Positions 54,496 to 63,462 of a DNA stretch of 64,000 nucleotides are shown here, one piece after another; position 1 is the stretch's first letter; each line of letters opens with the position of its first letter. Made by a program: the position numbers and the translations under genes. The notes under the pieces were generated by a model that saw only the letters and a list, made by a program, of their open reading frames with translations, was not told the DNA's origin and ran no database searches. The stretch is from Nonomuraea coxensis DSM 45129 (lineage in GTDB: Bacteria; Actinomycetota; Actinomycetes; Streptosporangiales; Streptosporangiaceae): contig NZ_CP068985.1 of the NCBI RefSeq assembly GCF_019397265.1, positions 868,001 through 932,000 of the forward strand, in the 5' to 3' direction.

Positions 54496-55620
54496 TCACC
54501 GCAGGATCGCGGCCAGCGTGTCGACGACGTGGTCCTGCTCGGCGTCGGTGAGGTCGGGGAAGAGCGGCAGCGACAGCTCCTCGGCGTAGTAGGCCTCCGC
54601 GGCCGGGCACATGCCCCGCCGGTAGCCGAGATCCTCGAACACCGGATGCCAGTAGGCCGGGATGTAGTTGACCTGCACGCCGATGCCGGCCGCCCGCATG
54701 CGGTCGTAGACCTCGCGCCGCCGCCCGTGCCTGACCCGCACGGGGTAGAGGTGCCAGCTCGGCGACACGTACGCGCGCCGCGCGGGCAGCGTGAGCCCGG
54801 GCACGTCGCGCAGCAGCACGTTGTAGCGGGCGACCAGCTCGGCGCGGCGCTCGCGGAAGCGCGCCAGCCGCCGGAGCTGGCTGACGCCGAGCGCGCACAG
54901 CACGTCGGGCAGCCGGTAGTTGAGCCCGAACGCGTGCACCTCCTGGTGCCAGCCGCCCACGTCGGGCTCGCGCTGCAGGGCCGGCTCGCGGACGAGGCCG
55001 TGGTTCATGAAGCGGGCGGCCCGTGTCCGCAGCTCGGGGTCGGCCGCGGCGACGGCGCCGCCCTCGGCGGTGGTCACGGTCTTGGTGGGGAAGAAGGAGA
55101 ACGTCGTGAGGTCGGCGAGCGTCCCCACCGGCCGGTCCTTGTAGGCGGCCCCGATCGAGTGGGCCGCGTCGGCGATCAGCAGCGCCCCGGCCCGCTCGGT
55201 GACCTCTCTGAGCTGGTCGTAGTCGGCGGGATGGCCCGCGTAGTCGACGGCGGTGACCGCGCGCGTGCGGCCGGTGAGGAGCGCGGTCACGGCGTCGGGA
55301 TCGAGGTTGCCGGTGTCGGGCTGGACGTCGGCGAAGCGCACCCGGGCGCCGAGCAGCGCGGCCGTGGCCGCCGTCGCCACGAACGTCAGCGGCGTGGTGA
55401 CGACCTCGTCGCCCGGCCGCACGCCCGCCGCGACGTAGGCGACGTGCAGCGCGGCCGTGCCGGAGGTGACGGCCACGCACGGCACGCCGCCGGTCCAGCG
55501 CGCCAGCTCGGCCTCGAACGCGGCCACCGCGGGCCCGGTGGTCAGCCAGTCGCCGCGCAGCACGGTGGTCACCGCCGTCACGTCGCTCTCGTCGACGGAC
55601 TGCCGCCCGTAGGGGAGCAT
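54496..55620 (-). CDS. pseC: UDP-4-keto-6-deoxy-N-acetylhexosamine 4-aminotransferase PseC
   Basis: The 374-aa DegT/DnrJ/EryC1 aminotransferase uses PLP and glutamate to aminate C4 of the PseB product. It shows TSGTAALHVA, DAAHSIGA (151-158), and Schiff-base Lys180 in FFPTKT. The opening MLPYGRQSVDESDV matches PseC N-termini. Its start overlaps the pseB stop (TGATG), so the two are co-translated. The full Pse pathway nearby makes PseC much more likely than a general sugar aminotransferase. Confidence 0.92.
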   Translation of the reverse strand: MLPYGRQSVDESDVTAVTTVLRGDWLTTGPAVAAFEAELARWTGGVPCVAVTSGTAALHVAYVAAGVRPGDEVVTTPLTFVATAATAALLGARVRFADVQPDTGNLDPDAVTALLTGRTRAVTAVDYAGHPADYDQLREVTERAGALLIADAAHSIGAAYKDRPVGTLADLTTFSFFPTKTVTTAEGGAVAAADPELRTRAARFMNHGLVREPALQREPDVGGWHQEVHAFGLNYRLPDVLCALGVSQLRRLARFRERRAELVARYNVLLRDVPGLTLPARRAYVSPSWHLYPVRVRHGRRREVYDRMRAAGIGVQVNYIPAYWHPVFEDLGYRRGMCPAAEAYYAEELSLPLFPDLTDAEQDHVVDTLAAILR

Positions 55621-56597
55621 CAGCCGGTCACCATGTCGCGCAGGTCGTCGACGGAGAGCCACTGGTCGTTGGTGTCGGAGCGGTAGGCGAAGCCCTCGGG
55701 CAGCAGCTCCCCGCTCTGCGGCGGGCGGTAGCCCCAGGTGGCGATGGTGGGCTGCACGACGTAGCGGTCGGCCAGCCGCAGCGTGCGGCGGCCGTCGTCG
55801 GGGCCGATCATCTCCTCGTGCAGCTTCTCGCCTGGCCGGATGCCGATCTCGTAGATGGGGCTCTGCGGCGCCAGCGCCTCGGCGAGGTCGGTGATGCGCA
55901 TGCTGGGAATGCGCGGGATGTAGAGCTCGCCGCCCTGCATGAGGTCGAAGGAGTCGACCACGAACCGGACGGCCTGGTCGAGGGTGATCCAGAACCGGGT
56001 CATGCGCTTGTCGGTGATCGGCAGGCTGTCGCCCTGCTCGGCGAGGCGCTGGAACAGCGGGATCACCGAGCCCCTGCTGCCCACGACGTTGCCGTAGCGG
56101 ACCACGGAGAAGCGGGTCTCGTGGGCGGCGGCGTAGTGGTTGGCGGAGACGAACAGCTTGTCGGCGACGAGCTTGGTGGCCCCGTAGAGGTTGATCGGGC
56201 TGGACGCCTTGTCGGTGGAGAGCGCCACCACCTTGCGCACGCCGCAGTCGATGGCGGCCTCCACCACGTTCTGGGAGCCGGCGATGTTGGTGCGGACGTA
56301 TTCGAACGGGTTGTACTCGGCGGTGTCGACCTGCTTGAGCGCGGCGGCGTGCACGACGTGGTCGACGCCGTGCATGGCCCTGGTGAGCCGGTCGCGGTCG
56401 CGGACGTCGCCGATGAACCAGCGCAGCCGCTCGTCGTCGCCGAAGAGCCGGCGCACTTCGTACTGCTTGAGCTCGTCGCGGGAGAAGACGACCAGGCGCC
56501 GCACTCCGAGCGTGTCGAGCGCGTGGCGGATGAAGGCCTTTCCGAAAGACCCCGTGCCCCCGGTGATCAACATCGACGATGCATGGAGAATGCTCAC
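55620..56597 (-). CDS. pseB: UDP-N-acetylglucosamine 4,6-dehydratase (inverting) PseB
   Basis: The 325-aa SDR starts the pseudaminic acid pathway by 4,6-dehydration and C5 epimerisation of UDP-GlcNAc. Features: ITGGTGSFGKAFI (11-23), SRDELKQYE typical of PseB/FlaA1, and catalytic Asp129-Lys130 with Tyr138-Lys142 in STDKASSPINLYGATK. Its length is standard. It is divergent from pseF across an 83-base promoter region; a minus-strand TATGCT at 56628-56633 could be its -10. Confidence 0.95.
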   Translation of the reverse strand: MSILHASSMLITGGTGSFGKAFIRHALDTLGVRRLVVFSRDELKQYEVRRLFGDDERLRWFIGDVRDRDRLTRAMHGVDHVVHAAALKQVDTAEYNPFEYVRTNIAGSQNVVEAAIDCGVRKVVALSTDKASSPINLYGATKLVADKLFVSANHYAAAHETRFSVVRYGNVVGSRGSVIPLFQRLAEQGDSLPITDKRMTRFWITLDQAVRFVVDSFDLMQGGELYIPRIPSMRITDLAEALAPQSPIYEIGIRPGEKLHEEMIGPDDGRRTLRLADRYVVQPTIATWGYRPPQSGELLPEGFAYRSDTNDQWLSVDDLRDMVTG

Positions 56598-56680
56598 GTC
56601 GCCCCCTGAAATCGTGTGCCGGGCGGTAGCATAACGCGATCGGCCTATGACGCACTGTCACACGGGGGAATGGGGCTTTC

Positions 56681-57418
56681 GTGCGTATTGTCGGAATCAT
56701 TCAGGCCAGGATGGGATCCACCCGGCTGCCCGGCAAGGTGCTGCGACAACTCGGTGACGGCGGCCGGTCGGTGCTCGGCTGGGTGGTCCGCGCGGCCCAG
56801 GAGTCGGCCGCGCTCGACGAGCTGATCGTCGCCACCACCACGCTCCCCGAGGACGACGCGGTGGCCGCCGAGTGCGCCGCGCTCGGCGTGCGCTGCCACC
56901 GGGGGCCGGTCGACGACGTGCTCACCCGGTTCACGCAGGCGCTGGAGGAGCGGCCGGGCGAGGCCGTCATGCGGTTCACCGCCGACTGCCCGCTGCTCGA
57001 CCCGACGGTCGTCAGGGAGGCCGCGCTCGTCTTCCAGGCCGTCCCAGGGCTCGACTACCTCAGCACGAGCCTGGCCCGCACGCTGCCGCGCGGCCTCGAC
57101 GTCGAGATCATCGCGCGGGCGGCGCTGGAGCGCTGCGACCGCGAGGCCGTCTCCTACCACCGCACCCACGTCACCTCCCACATCTACACCGAGGCCCCGG
57201 AGGACGCCCGGCTGCTCGGCCTCGCCTACCACCCGGTCGCCGCCGACCTCAGGGTGACGCTCGACACCGAGGACGACTGGCTGCTCATCTCCCGCGTGGT
57301 GGGCGAGCTGGGCGACCGCTGCGTGCCGATGCGGACGCTGGTGAGCTGGCTGCGCGCCCGCCCCGAGGTGTGCGGGCTCAACGCCCACGTACGCCAGAAG
57401 GCGCTGCAGGACGCGTGA
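56681..57418 (+). CDS. pseF: CMP-pseudaminic acid cytidylyltransferase-like protein (PseF/SpsF)
   Basis: This 245-aa nucleotidyltransferase has the signature IIQARMGSTRLPGKVL and the metal-binding FTADCPLLDP, as in SpsF/PseF-type cytidylyltransferases. It would activate pseudaminic acid with CTP. Its sequence is of the SpsF branch rather than the NeuA-like PseF of Campylobacter, but the gene directly overlaps pseG (GTGA), the usual pairing. The start is GTG 56681 with a GGGGG run upstream. Confidence 0.85.
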   Translation: MRIVGIIQARMGSTRLPGKVLRQLGDGGRSVLGWVVRAAQESAALDELIVATTTLPEDDAVAAECAALGVRCHRGPVDDVLTRFTQALEERPGEAVMRFTADCPLLDPTVVREAALVFQAVPGLDYLSTSLARTLPRGLDVEIIARAALERCDREAVSYHRTHVTSHIYTEAPEDARLLGLAYHPVAADLRVTLDTEDDWLLISRVVGELGDRCVPMRTLVSWLRARPEVCGLNAHVRQKALQDA

Positions 57419-58386
57419 GCGCCGGGCCGCACGTCGGCCTGCGCTGCGACGCGGGCGCCGACAGCGGGGTCGGCCACCTCGTCCGCTGCGTCGCCCTGGC
57501 CGAGGAGCTGCGCGCACGCGGCGCGCGCCCGGTCTTCCTGGGAGCGGTGCGCGACTCGCCCTGGGCGCTGGCCCAGCTCCGCGAGCGCGGCCTCCCGCTC
57601 GTCCCCGCCCCCGGGCCGCCGGCCGCCCTCGCCGCCCTGGCCCGCGCGCTCCGGCTGGACGCGATCGTCCTCGACTCCTACCGTCTGCCGCCGGGCACGG
57701 GCGAGGAGCTGCGCCGCCACGGGCTGCCCGTGCTCGCCGTCGTGGACGGCGACCCGCTGGGCCAGCGCGCCGACCTCTACCTCGACCAGAACCTCGGCGC
57801 CGAGCGCCGCCCGTTCCCCGCCGGGCCGGTGCTGGCCGGCGCCCGCTACGTCCTGCTGCGCGACAGCGTACGACGGCGCGCCCGCGCCCCCCGCCCCCCG
57901 GACGGCGTCCCGGACGTCCTGTGCTTCTTCGGCGGCACCGACGCCGCCGGGGTCGCCCCCGCCTGGGCGGCGGCCCTGCGCGCGACCGGCGTGCCGTTCA
58001 CCGCCACGGTGGTCAGCCCGGCCCCGTTCGCGCCCGGGGCGCCGATCACCGTCATCCCGCCCACCGACCGGCTGCCGGAGCTGATGGCCGCGGCCGACCT
58101 CGTCGTGACCGCCGCGGGCTCGGCCATCTGGGAGCTGCTCTATCTCGGCGTGCCCACGGCGCTGAGCTGGGTGGCCGGCAACCAGCGCATCGGCTACGAC
58201 GAGCTGGTGGGCAGGGGCGTGGCGGCGGGGCTCGGCCGCGAGCCCGGCCCCGAGGCCGTCGCGGCCCTGGCCCGACTGCTGACGGACCCGGCCGCCCGCG
58301 AGGAGCACGGCCGCCGGGGCGCCGGCCTGGTGGACGGCCGGGGCAGGGAGCGCGTCGCGGACGCCCTCCTCGCGCTGGTCAGATGA
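57415..58386 (+). CDS. pseG: UDP-2,4-diacetamido-2,4,6-trideoxy-altropyranose hydrolase PseG
   Basis: This 323-aa GT-B-like hydrolase releases UDP from the diacetamido sugar. The N-terminal SGVGHLVRC carries His21, equivalent to the catalytic His of PseG (consensus IGxGHVMRC). C-terminal VVTAAGSAIWELLYLGVP and NQ are family features. GTG 57415 overlaps the pseF stop. The 3' end overlaps the convergent pseI by 8 bases. Confidence 0.92.
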   Translation: MSAGPHVGLRCDAGADSGVGHLVRCVALAEELRARGARPVFLGAVRDSPWALAQLRERGLPLVPAPGPPAALAALARALRLDAIVLDSYRLPPGTGEELRRHGLPVLAVVDGDPLGQRADLYLDQNLGAERRPFPAGPVLAGARYVLLRDSVRRRARAPRPPDGVPDVLCFFGGTDAAGVAPAWAAALRATGVPFTATVVSPAPFAPGAPITVIPPTDRLPELMAAADLVVTAAGSAIWELLYLGVPTALSWVAGNQRIGYDELVGRGVAAGLGREPGPEAVAALARLLTDPAAREEHGRRGAGLVDGRGRERVADALLALVR

Positions 58387-59422
58387 GGTCCCAGGTCAGC
58401 GGCGTACCCTTCGGCACGTCGCGGACGAACCTCCGCCCCGTCACCTCGCGCACCGCGTCCGGCGGCAGCCCGCCCGCGGGCCGGATCGAACGCACGTTGC
58501 CCGGCCCCACCTCCTCACCGGCCCGCACGTCGCGCACCACGTAGAGCGAGCGGCGGAACCGCAGCCCCTCCCGCTCGGACGGCCGCGGCCCGAGCACCGG
58601 CTCGCCCAGCGCCTCCCAGGCCCGCGCGCTCTCCGTCACCAGCGCCGCCAGCTCGGCCGGCTCCAGCGAGAACGCGGCGTCCACCCCGCCGTCGGCCCGC
58701 GCCAGCGTGACGTGCTTCTCGATCAGGCACGCGCCCAGCGCCACGGCCGCCAGCGGCACGCCGATGCCGGGCGTGTGGTCGGAGACGCCGACGACCTCGC
58801 CGGTGAGCGCGGCCAGCAGCGGCAGCGCCCGCAGGTTGCTCTCCGAGGGCGCCGCCGGGTAGGAGGCCGTGCAGGCCAGCACCGCGAGCCGGGTGCAGCC
58901 CGCCTCCCTGGCGGCGGTCACCGCCGCGTCGATCTCGCCGGCCGTCGCCATGCCGGTCGAGATGATCAGCGGCTTGCCGGTCGCCGCCGCGAGCCGGATC
59001 AGCGGCAGGTCCACCAGCTCGGACGAGGCGATCTTGTACGCCGGCACGTCCAGCTTCTCCAGGAACTCGACCGCCGTCGGGTCGAACGGCGAGGAGAAGG
59101 CGGCGAGCCCCCGCTCCCGTGCCCGCGCGAACAGCGGCTCGTGCCACTCCCACGGCGTCATGGCCCGCTGGAAGAGCTGGTAGAGGCGTTCCCCGCCCCA
59201 CAGCGAGTGCGCGTCGCCCAGCCGGAACGCCGGCCCGTCGGCATCGACGGTGAGCGTGTCCGGTGTGTACGTCTGCAGCTTCAGCGCGTGCGCCCCGGCG
59301 TCGGCCACCGCGTCGACGATGGCGAGGGCCCGCTCCAGGCTGCCGTTGTGGTTGCCGGACAGCTCGGCCACGACGTACGGCGGATGGCCCGGCCCGACGG
59401 CCCGGCCCGCGATGGAGATCAT
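58379..59422 (-). CDS. pseI: Pseudaminic acid synthase PseI
   Basis: The 347-aa NeuB-family enzyme condenses 2,4-diacetamido-2,4,6-trideoxy-altrose with phosphoenolpyruvate. It has a TIM-barrel domain (VVAELSGNHNGSLE, SSPFD, YKIASSEL, STGMA, VSDHTPGIGVPLAAVALGA) and a C-terminal SAF/antifreeze-like domain (RRSLYVVRDVRAGE). The SPFDP...KIAS spacing and the neighbours favour Pse over sialic or legionaminic acid. Its start overlaps the pseH stop (ATGA). Confidence 0.93.
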   Translation of the reverse strand: MISIAGRAVGPGHPPYVVAELSGNHNGSLERALAIVDAVADAGAHALKLQTYTPDTLTVDADGPAFRLGDAHSLWGGERLYQLFQRAMTPWEWHEPLFARARERGLAAFSSPFDPTAVEFLEKLDVPAYKIASSELVDLPLIRLAAATGKPLIISTGMATAGEIDAAVTAAREAGCTRLAVLACTASYPAAPSESNLRALPLLAALTGEVVGVSDHTPGIGVPLAAVALGACLIEKHVTLARADGGVDAAFSLEPAELAALVTESARAWEALGEPVLGPRPSEREGLRFRRSLYVVRDVRAGEEVGPGNVRSIRPAGGLPPDAVREVTGRRFVRDVPKGTPLTWDLI

Positions 59423-59910
59423 GTGTGTTCCCTCCTGAGCTCGATGGCCACGACGTCGCGCGGCACCCCGCCGACGTCCCGGCGGTAGGTGGCGACCTCG
59501 GCGAAGCCGAAGCGCCGGTGCAGGGACCTGACCGGCTCGTTGTCGGCCAGCACCTCACCCCGCAGGACCGTGAGGCCGAGCGGGCCGAAGGCGTGCGCGA
59601 CGGCCGCCCGCTCCAGCCCGGCCCAGGCCCGCAGCAGCGCGCCCGACCGTTCGAGGCCGTCGAGGTCGAGGTAGAAGCCCCAGGTGGCGCCGGTGGGGGA
59701 CAGGTTGGAGTAGGCGACCACCCCGGCCGGGACGCCGTCGTGGTCGTAGATCAGCACCCGCCGGGTGGCGTCGGCGCGCACGGCCGCCCACCAGCGGGCG
59801 TGCTCGTCGGCGCCGATCTCGTGCGTGGTGAAGCTGGCCGCGCGCACCCGCGGGTGGTTGCGCCAGCGCCGCATGGCCGGGAGGTCGTCGTCGTGCGCAT
59901 CGCGAAGCAT
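59419..59910 (-). CDS. pseH: UDP-4-amino-sugar N-acetyltransferase PseH
   Basis: The 163-aa GNAT acetyltransferase N-acetylates the PseC product at C4 before PseG acts. The PseH hallmarks are visible: LRDAHDDDLPAMRRWRNHPRVR at the start, a WGFYL strand, and DNEPVRSLHRRFGFAEV in the acetyl-CoA region. It lies directly upstream of pseI and is co-translated with it. Together with pseB, C, F, G and I this makes the Pse pathway complete. Confidence 0.88.
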   Translation of the reverse strand: MLRDAHDDDLPAMRRWRNHPRVRAASFTTHEIGADEHARWWAAVRADATRRVLIYDHDGVPAGVVAYSNLSPTGATWGFYLDLDGLERSGALLRAWAGLERAAVAHAFGPLGLTVLRGEVLADNEPVRSLHRRFGFAEVATYRRDVGGVPRDVVAIELRREHT

Positions 59911-60060
59911 TCGGCCCCCTACCGTTCGTGCCCGTCCTGATGCTCAACGTAGCCGATCGCGCCGCCCGGTAAAGAGCTCTTCAGGCGGGGGTCCCCGGCG
60001 CGGGCGGCGCGGCATGCTGCCCTCGAACGCACTCCCGCGAGGTCAAGGAGCCGTATCGGC

Positions 60061-61506
60061 ATGATCCCCCTGCTCAGCGTCATCGTCCCGTTCCACAACG
60101 TGGAGCCCTACATCACCGAGTGCCTGAAGTCGCTCGCCGTCCAGACGCTGGACGACCTGGAGGTCGTCCTGGTGGACGACGGCTCCGCCGACGGCAGCAG
60201 GCGCGTCGCCGAGGGCTTCGCCGCCACCGATCCCCGTTTCGTGCTCGTCACGCAGCGCAACGAGGGGCCGGGTCCGGCCCGCAACGCCGGGATCCGGCGG
60301 GCGCGCGGCACGTACCTGGCCTTCGCCGACGCCGACGACGTCGTGCCGCCCGAGGCGTACGAGCGGATGGTCGGCAAGCTCGCCGAGACCGGCTCCGACC
60401 TCGCCTGCGGGGCGGTGGGGCGGCTCGTGGACGGCGTGCTGGAGGAGTCCACGCTGCACGAGAGGGTGTTCCGGCGGCCGGTGCTGTGCACGCACATCAC
60501 CGACAAGCAGGTGCTCGTACGCGACCGCACGGTGTGGAACAAGGTCTACCGGCGCGACTTCTGGGAGCGCGCCGGGCTGGCCTTCCCCGCCGGCATCTAC
60601 GAGGACGTGCCGGTCGCCATGCAGGCCCACGTGCTCGCCACCAGCGTGGACATGCTGGGCGAGGTGGTCTACCACTGGCGGCGGCGCGAGGAGGGGGAGG
60701 ACTCGATCACCCAGCGCCGCAACGAGCTGTCCAACCTCAACGAGCGCCTGACCGCCATCCGCTCGGTGCGGGCCTTCCTCGACGAGCGGGCGCCCGAGCT
60801 GCTCGACGGCTTCGACGCGCTGGTGCTGGAGAAGGACATCCTCTTCCTGTTCCAGGCGCTGGAGAGGTGCGAGGAGCCCGGCCCGCTGCTCGACCTGGCC
60901 CGCGCCTGGGTGGCCGAGCTGGGGCCTGGGGCGGTGGCCGGCGCGCCGTCGCTGCGCCGCCTGGAGCTGCACCTGATGACCCGGGGGCTGGTGGCGGAGC
61001 TGCGGAAGGTGCGCGACTTCCGCCGGGCCCGCGCGGAGTCAGGCACCCGCGTGGTGCCGCGCGGCTGGCGCACCACCGGCTGGTACGGCGACTACCCGTT
61101 CTTCCGCGACCGCCGGCTGCGCATCCCCGACGAGGTGTTCGACGCCCGCGCCGAGCTCAAGCTGCTGGCCAGGGTCGACTCCTGCGCGTGGACGGGCGCG
61201 GAGTACCGCGTGCGCGGCGAGCTGGCCGTCCACCGCGTGGACCGCCGGATCGACCGGATGAACCTGTGGCTGAGCGACGGCCGCCGCAAGGTGCCGCTGG
61301 AGGTGAGCAGGACGGGCCGTGGCGGGTTCGTGACCGCGTTCGATCCGGCGCGGCTGGCGGGCGGCGGGCCGGTCTGGCGGCTCCAGGCCCGTACGGAGAC
61401 CCGCGACCTCGTGCTGAAGGGCTGGTGCAGGGACGGCGCGGCCGGGGGGACGTGGCGATTCACCGTGCCGGGTTGGTCAAGAACCGGCATGGACATCCCC
61501 CAGTAG
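60061..61506 (+). CDS. GT2 glycosyltransferase, paralogue of the 52588 enzyme
   Basis: The 481-aa protein has a GT-A domain (about 1-225) with LLSVIVPFHNVEPYI, VDDGS and the DxD-type FADADD. It shares motifs such as TLDDLEV, ETGSDLACG, VYRRDFWERAGL and YEDVPVAMQAH with the 52588 protein, so they arose by duplication. Its C-terminal beta-rich part (about 350-480) is shorter. It probably adds a different residue of the same polymer. ATG 60061 is 150 bases from pseH. Confidence 0.85.
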   Translation: MIPLLSVIVPFHNVEPYITECLKSLAVQTLDDLEVVLVDDGSADGSRRVAEGFAATDPRFVLVTQRNEGPGPARNAGIRRARGTYLAFADADDVVPPEAYERMVGKLAETGSDLACGAVGRLVDGVLEESTLHERVFRRPVLCTHITDKQVLVRDRTVWNKVYRRDFWERAGLAFPAGIYEDVPVAMQAHVLATSVDMLGEVVYHWRRREEGEDSITQRRNELSNLNERLTAIRSVRAFLDERAPELLDGFDALVLEKDILFLFQALERCEEPGPLLDLARAWVAELGPGAVAGAPSLRRLELHLMTRGLVAELRKVRDFRRARAESGTRVVPRGWRTTGWYGDYPFFRDRRLRIPDEVFDARAELKLLARVDSCAWTGAEYRVRGELAVHRVDRRIDRMNLWLSDGRRKVPLEVSRTGRGGFVTAFDPARLAGGGPVWRLQARTETRDLVLKGWCRDGAAGGTWRFTVPGWSRTGMDIPQ

Positions 61507-61536
61507 TTCCAGACAGTGATCGTAGGAGCGCGACCC

Positions 61537-62400
61537 GTGTCCATGCTGGTCTGCATGAGGACCTATTCGCTCGATGACGTCCATGAGACACGCAAGCGGA
61601 GAGACTCCTGGTGGACCGTGTATTTCGTGGACCCGGTCGCCTGCCGGGTCGCTCTCCCCGTCGCCAACCGCACCCGGATCACGCCCAACGGCCTGACCGT
61701 GCTCTCGCTGGTCCTCGGCGTGGCGTCGGCCGTCTGTTTCGCTACGAACCAGCTTGTAGCGGGCGCCGCGGTCTTCTATCTCAGCTTCATGATCGACTGC
61801 GTGGACGGCAAAATCGCCCGGCTGAAGGGCACGGGGACGCCCTTCGGCCTCTGGCTCGACTACGTGGGGGACCGGATCAGGGTCGTGCTGTGCGCGGCGG
61901 GCCTGGCGTACGGGCAGTACGCGCTCACCGGCGAGGTCGGCTACGTGGTCCTCGGCGCGGCGGTGGCCGTGCTGGACCTGTTCAGGTACGTCAACGCGCC
62001 GCAGATGAAGCGGGTCCGGGAGGCCGTCAGGGACGAGCGCCAGGGGGTGGCGCACGGGACGGCGGAGCCGCTGGGGCCGGCGCTGGAGGCCATGGAGCCG
62101 CTGGACGAGGACACCCAGCCGCTGGAGCGGGCGCCGCGCTCGTCCGGCTTCTTCCGGCGGCTGAACAGGTTCCTGGCCCGGCACCGGGTGCGCTCGCACC
62201 TGATCAGCGGCATCGAGTTCCACGCGGCGGTGTTCGTGATCGCGCCTCTTGCGGGGGCATGGGCGCTGATCCCGCTGGCCGCGGCGGCCGGGGTGCTGCT
62301 GCTCGTCAACGAGGTCTTTCTTGTCTACCGGATGTGGCGCTTCACGCGCAGGCACGCCGTCGCCTCCTCTCGGGAGAGCCGAGAGCACGTTCTCGTCTAA
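61537..62400 (+). CDS. CDP-alcohol phosphatidyltransferase family protein
   Basis: This 287-aa membrane enzyme carries the CDP-alcohol phosphotransferase motif DCVDGKIAR-x8-G-x3-D-x3-D complete (Asp87, Asp90, Asp108, Asp112). About six hydrophobic helices are present. Such enzymes transfer a phospho-alcohol, for example phosphatidyl or inositol phosphate groups. In a polymer locus it may make the lipid anchor or a phosphodiester link. GTG 61537 is chosen for AGGAG 8 bases upstream. Confidence 0.85.
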   Translation: MSMLVCMRTYSLDDVHETRKRRDSWWTVYFVDPVACRVALPVANRTRITPNGLTVLSLVLGVASAVCFATNQLVAGAAVFYLSFMIDCVDGKIARLKGTGTPFGLWLDYVGDRIRVVLCAAGLAYGQYALTGEVGYVVLGAAVAVLDLFRYVNAPQMKRVREAVRDERQGVAHGTAEPLGPALEAMEPLDEDTQPLERAPRSSGFFRRLNRFLARHRVRSHLISGIEFHAAVFVIAPLAGAWALIPLAAAAGVLLLVNEVFLVYRMWRFTRRHAVASSRESREHVLV

Positions 62401-62421
62401 GTTTTCGGGGGTTAGTACGAA

Positions 62422-63462
62422 ATGTCCGACAGGCCAGTCTTCGTCATCGGATGCCCGCGCTCCGGCACCACGATGCTCCAGCTCATGCTGCACTCGCACC
62501 CGCACATGGCGGTGCCGCCCGAGACGCGCTTCCTCGTTCCCGCTTATTACCGCCGCCGCGCCTGGGGCGACCTGCGGATCGACTCGCGCCGCAGGGCGCT
62601 CGCGCAGTGGATCGCCACCGACCGCAGCACCAAGTTCCGCGAGCTCAAGATCGACAAGGACGAGTTCGTCCAGCAGGCCGTCGAGGGCCCCGGCTCGCTC
62701 GGCTCCGTGTTCGGCACGGCCTTCCGCATGTACGCCGACCGCTTCGACAAGGCCCGCTGGGGCGACAAGCGGCCGAGCTACGTCAAGCAGGTCGACATGC
62801 TGCTGCGGCTCTTCCCCGACGCCCAGTTCATCCACCTCATCAGGGACGGCCGCGACTGCGTGGCCTCGCTGAAGGAGATGCCCTGGTACACCCTGGACTC
62901 CTTCCACGCCGTATCCACCTGGGCCGAGGCGATCGACGCGGGGGCCAAGCTCAAGCGCACCCTGCCCGAGGACACCTACTACGAGCTGCGCTACGAGGAC
63001 CTCACCGACGACCCCGCGACCGAGCTGAAGAAGCTCTGCCACTTCCTGGAGGAGGACTTCTCCTCGGCGATGATCTCCCCGCGCGAGGCGGCCAGCGTCG
63101 CGGTGCCCGAGCACAAGGTGTGGCACAGCAACACGCACGGCGAGGTCATCCGCAGCCGCGTCGGGAGCTGGGCCAACCGGCTCGACGACTGGGAGATCTC
63201 CCTGTGCGAGCACATGCTCGGCGACCGCCTGGAGGCCATGGGCTACGAGCTGACCGGCGCGGCCAGGCCGGCCAAGGAGCACATCATCGCCGCCCAGAAG
63301 ACCATGCAGAAGCGCAAGGCCAGCCGCATGCGCAAGCACATGCGCGACCGCCTCAACCGGCTGCGCGAGCCCAGCCCGGTGGCCGCCATGCTGACCACGC
63401 GCCAGCGCTCCCTGGCCGGCGTGCCGCGCCAGCGCACCGAGATCACGGAGCCCGCCCTCTAG
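62422..63462 (+). CDS. Sulfotransferase family protein
   Basis: The 346-aa PAPS-dependent sulfotransferase has the 5'-phosphosulfate loop CPRSGTTML (11-19) and the 3'-phosphate motif IRDGRDCVAS. The C-terminus (about 290-346) is basic and helical, suggesting contact with membrane or polymer. It follows the phosphatidyltransferase by 21 bases. It could sulfate the surface glycan. Its TAG stop shares a CTAG palindrome with the convergent gene. Confidence 0.87.
   Translation: MSDRPVFVIGCPRSGTTMLQLMLHSHPHMAVPPETRFLVPAYYRRRAWGDLRIDSRRRALAQWIATDRSTKFRELKIDKDEFVQQAVEGPGSLGSVFGTAFRMYADRFDKARWGDKRPSYVKQVDMLLRLFPDAQFIHLIRDGRDCVASLKEMPWYTLDSFHAVSTWAEAIDAGAKLKRTLPEDTYYELRYEDLTDDPATELKKLCHFLEEDFSSAMISPREAASVAVPEHKVWHSNTHGEVIRSRVGSWANRLDDWEISLCEHMLGDRLEAMGYELTGAARPAKEHIIAAQKTMQKRKASRMRKHMRDRLNRLREPSPVAAMLTTRQRSLAGVPRQRTEITEPAL

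Noticed and set aside
54496..59910. Legionaminic or sialic acid pathway instead of pseudaminic acid
   Set aside because: The inverting dehydratase (PseB-type) with PseC, PseH and PseG signatures fits pseudaminic acid; no NeuC or LegB-type gene is seen.
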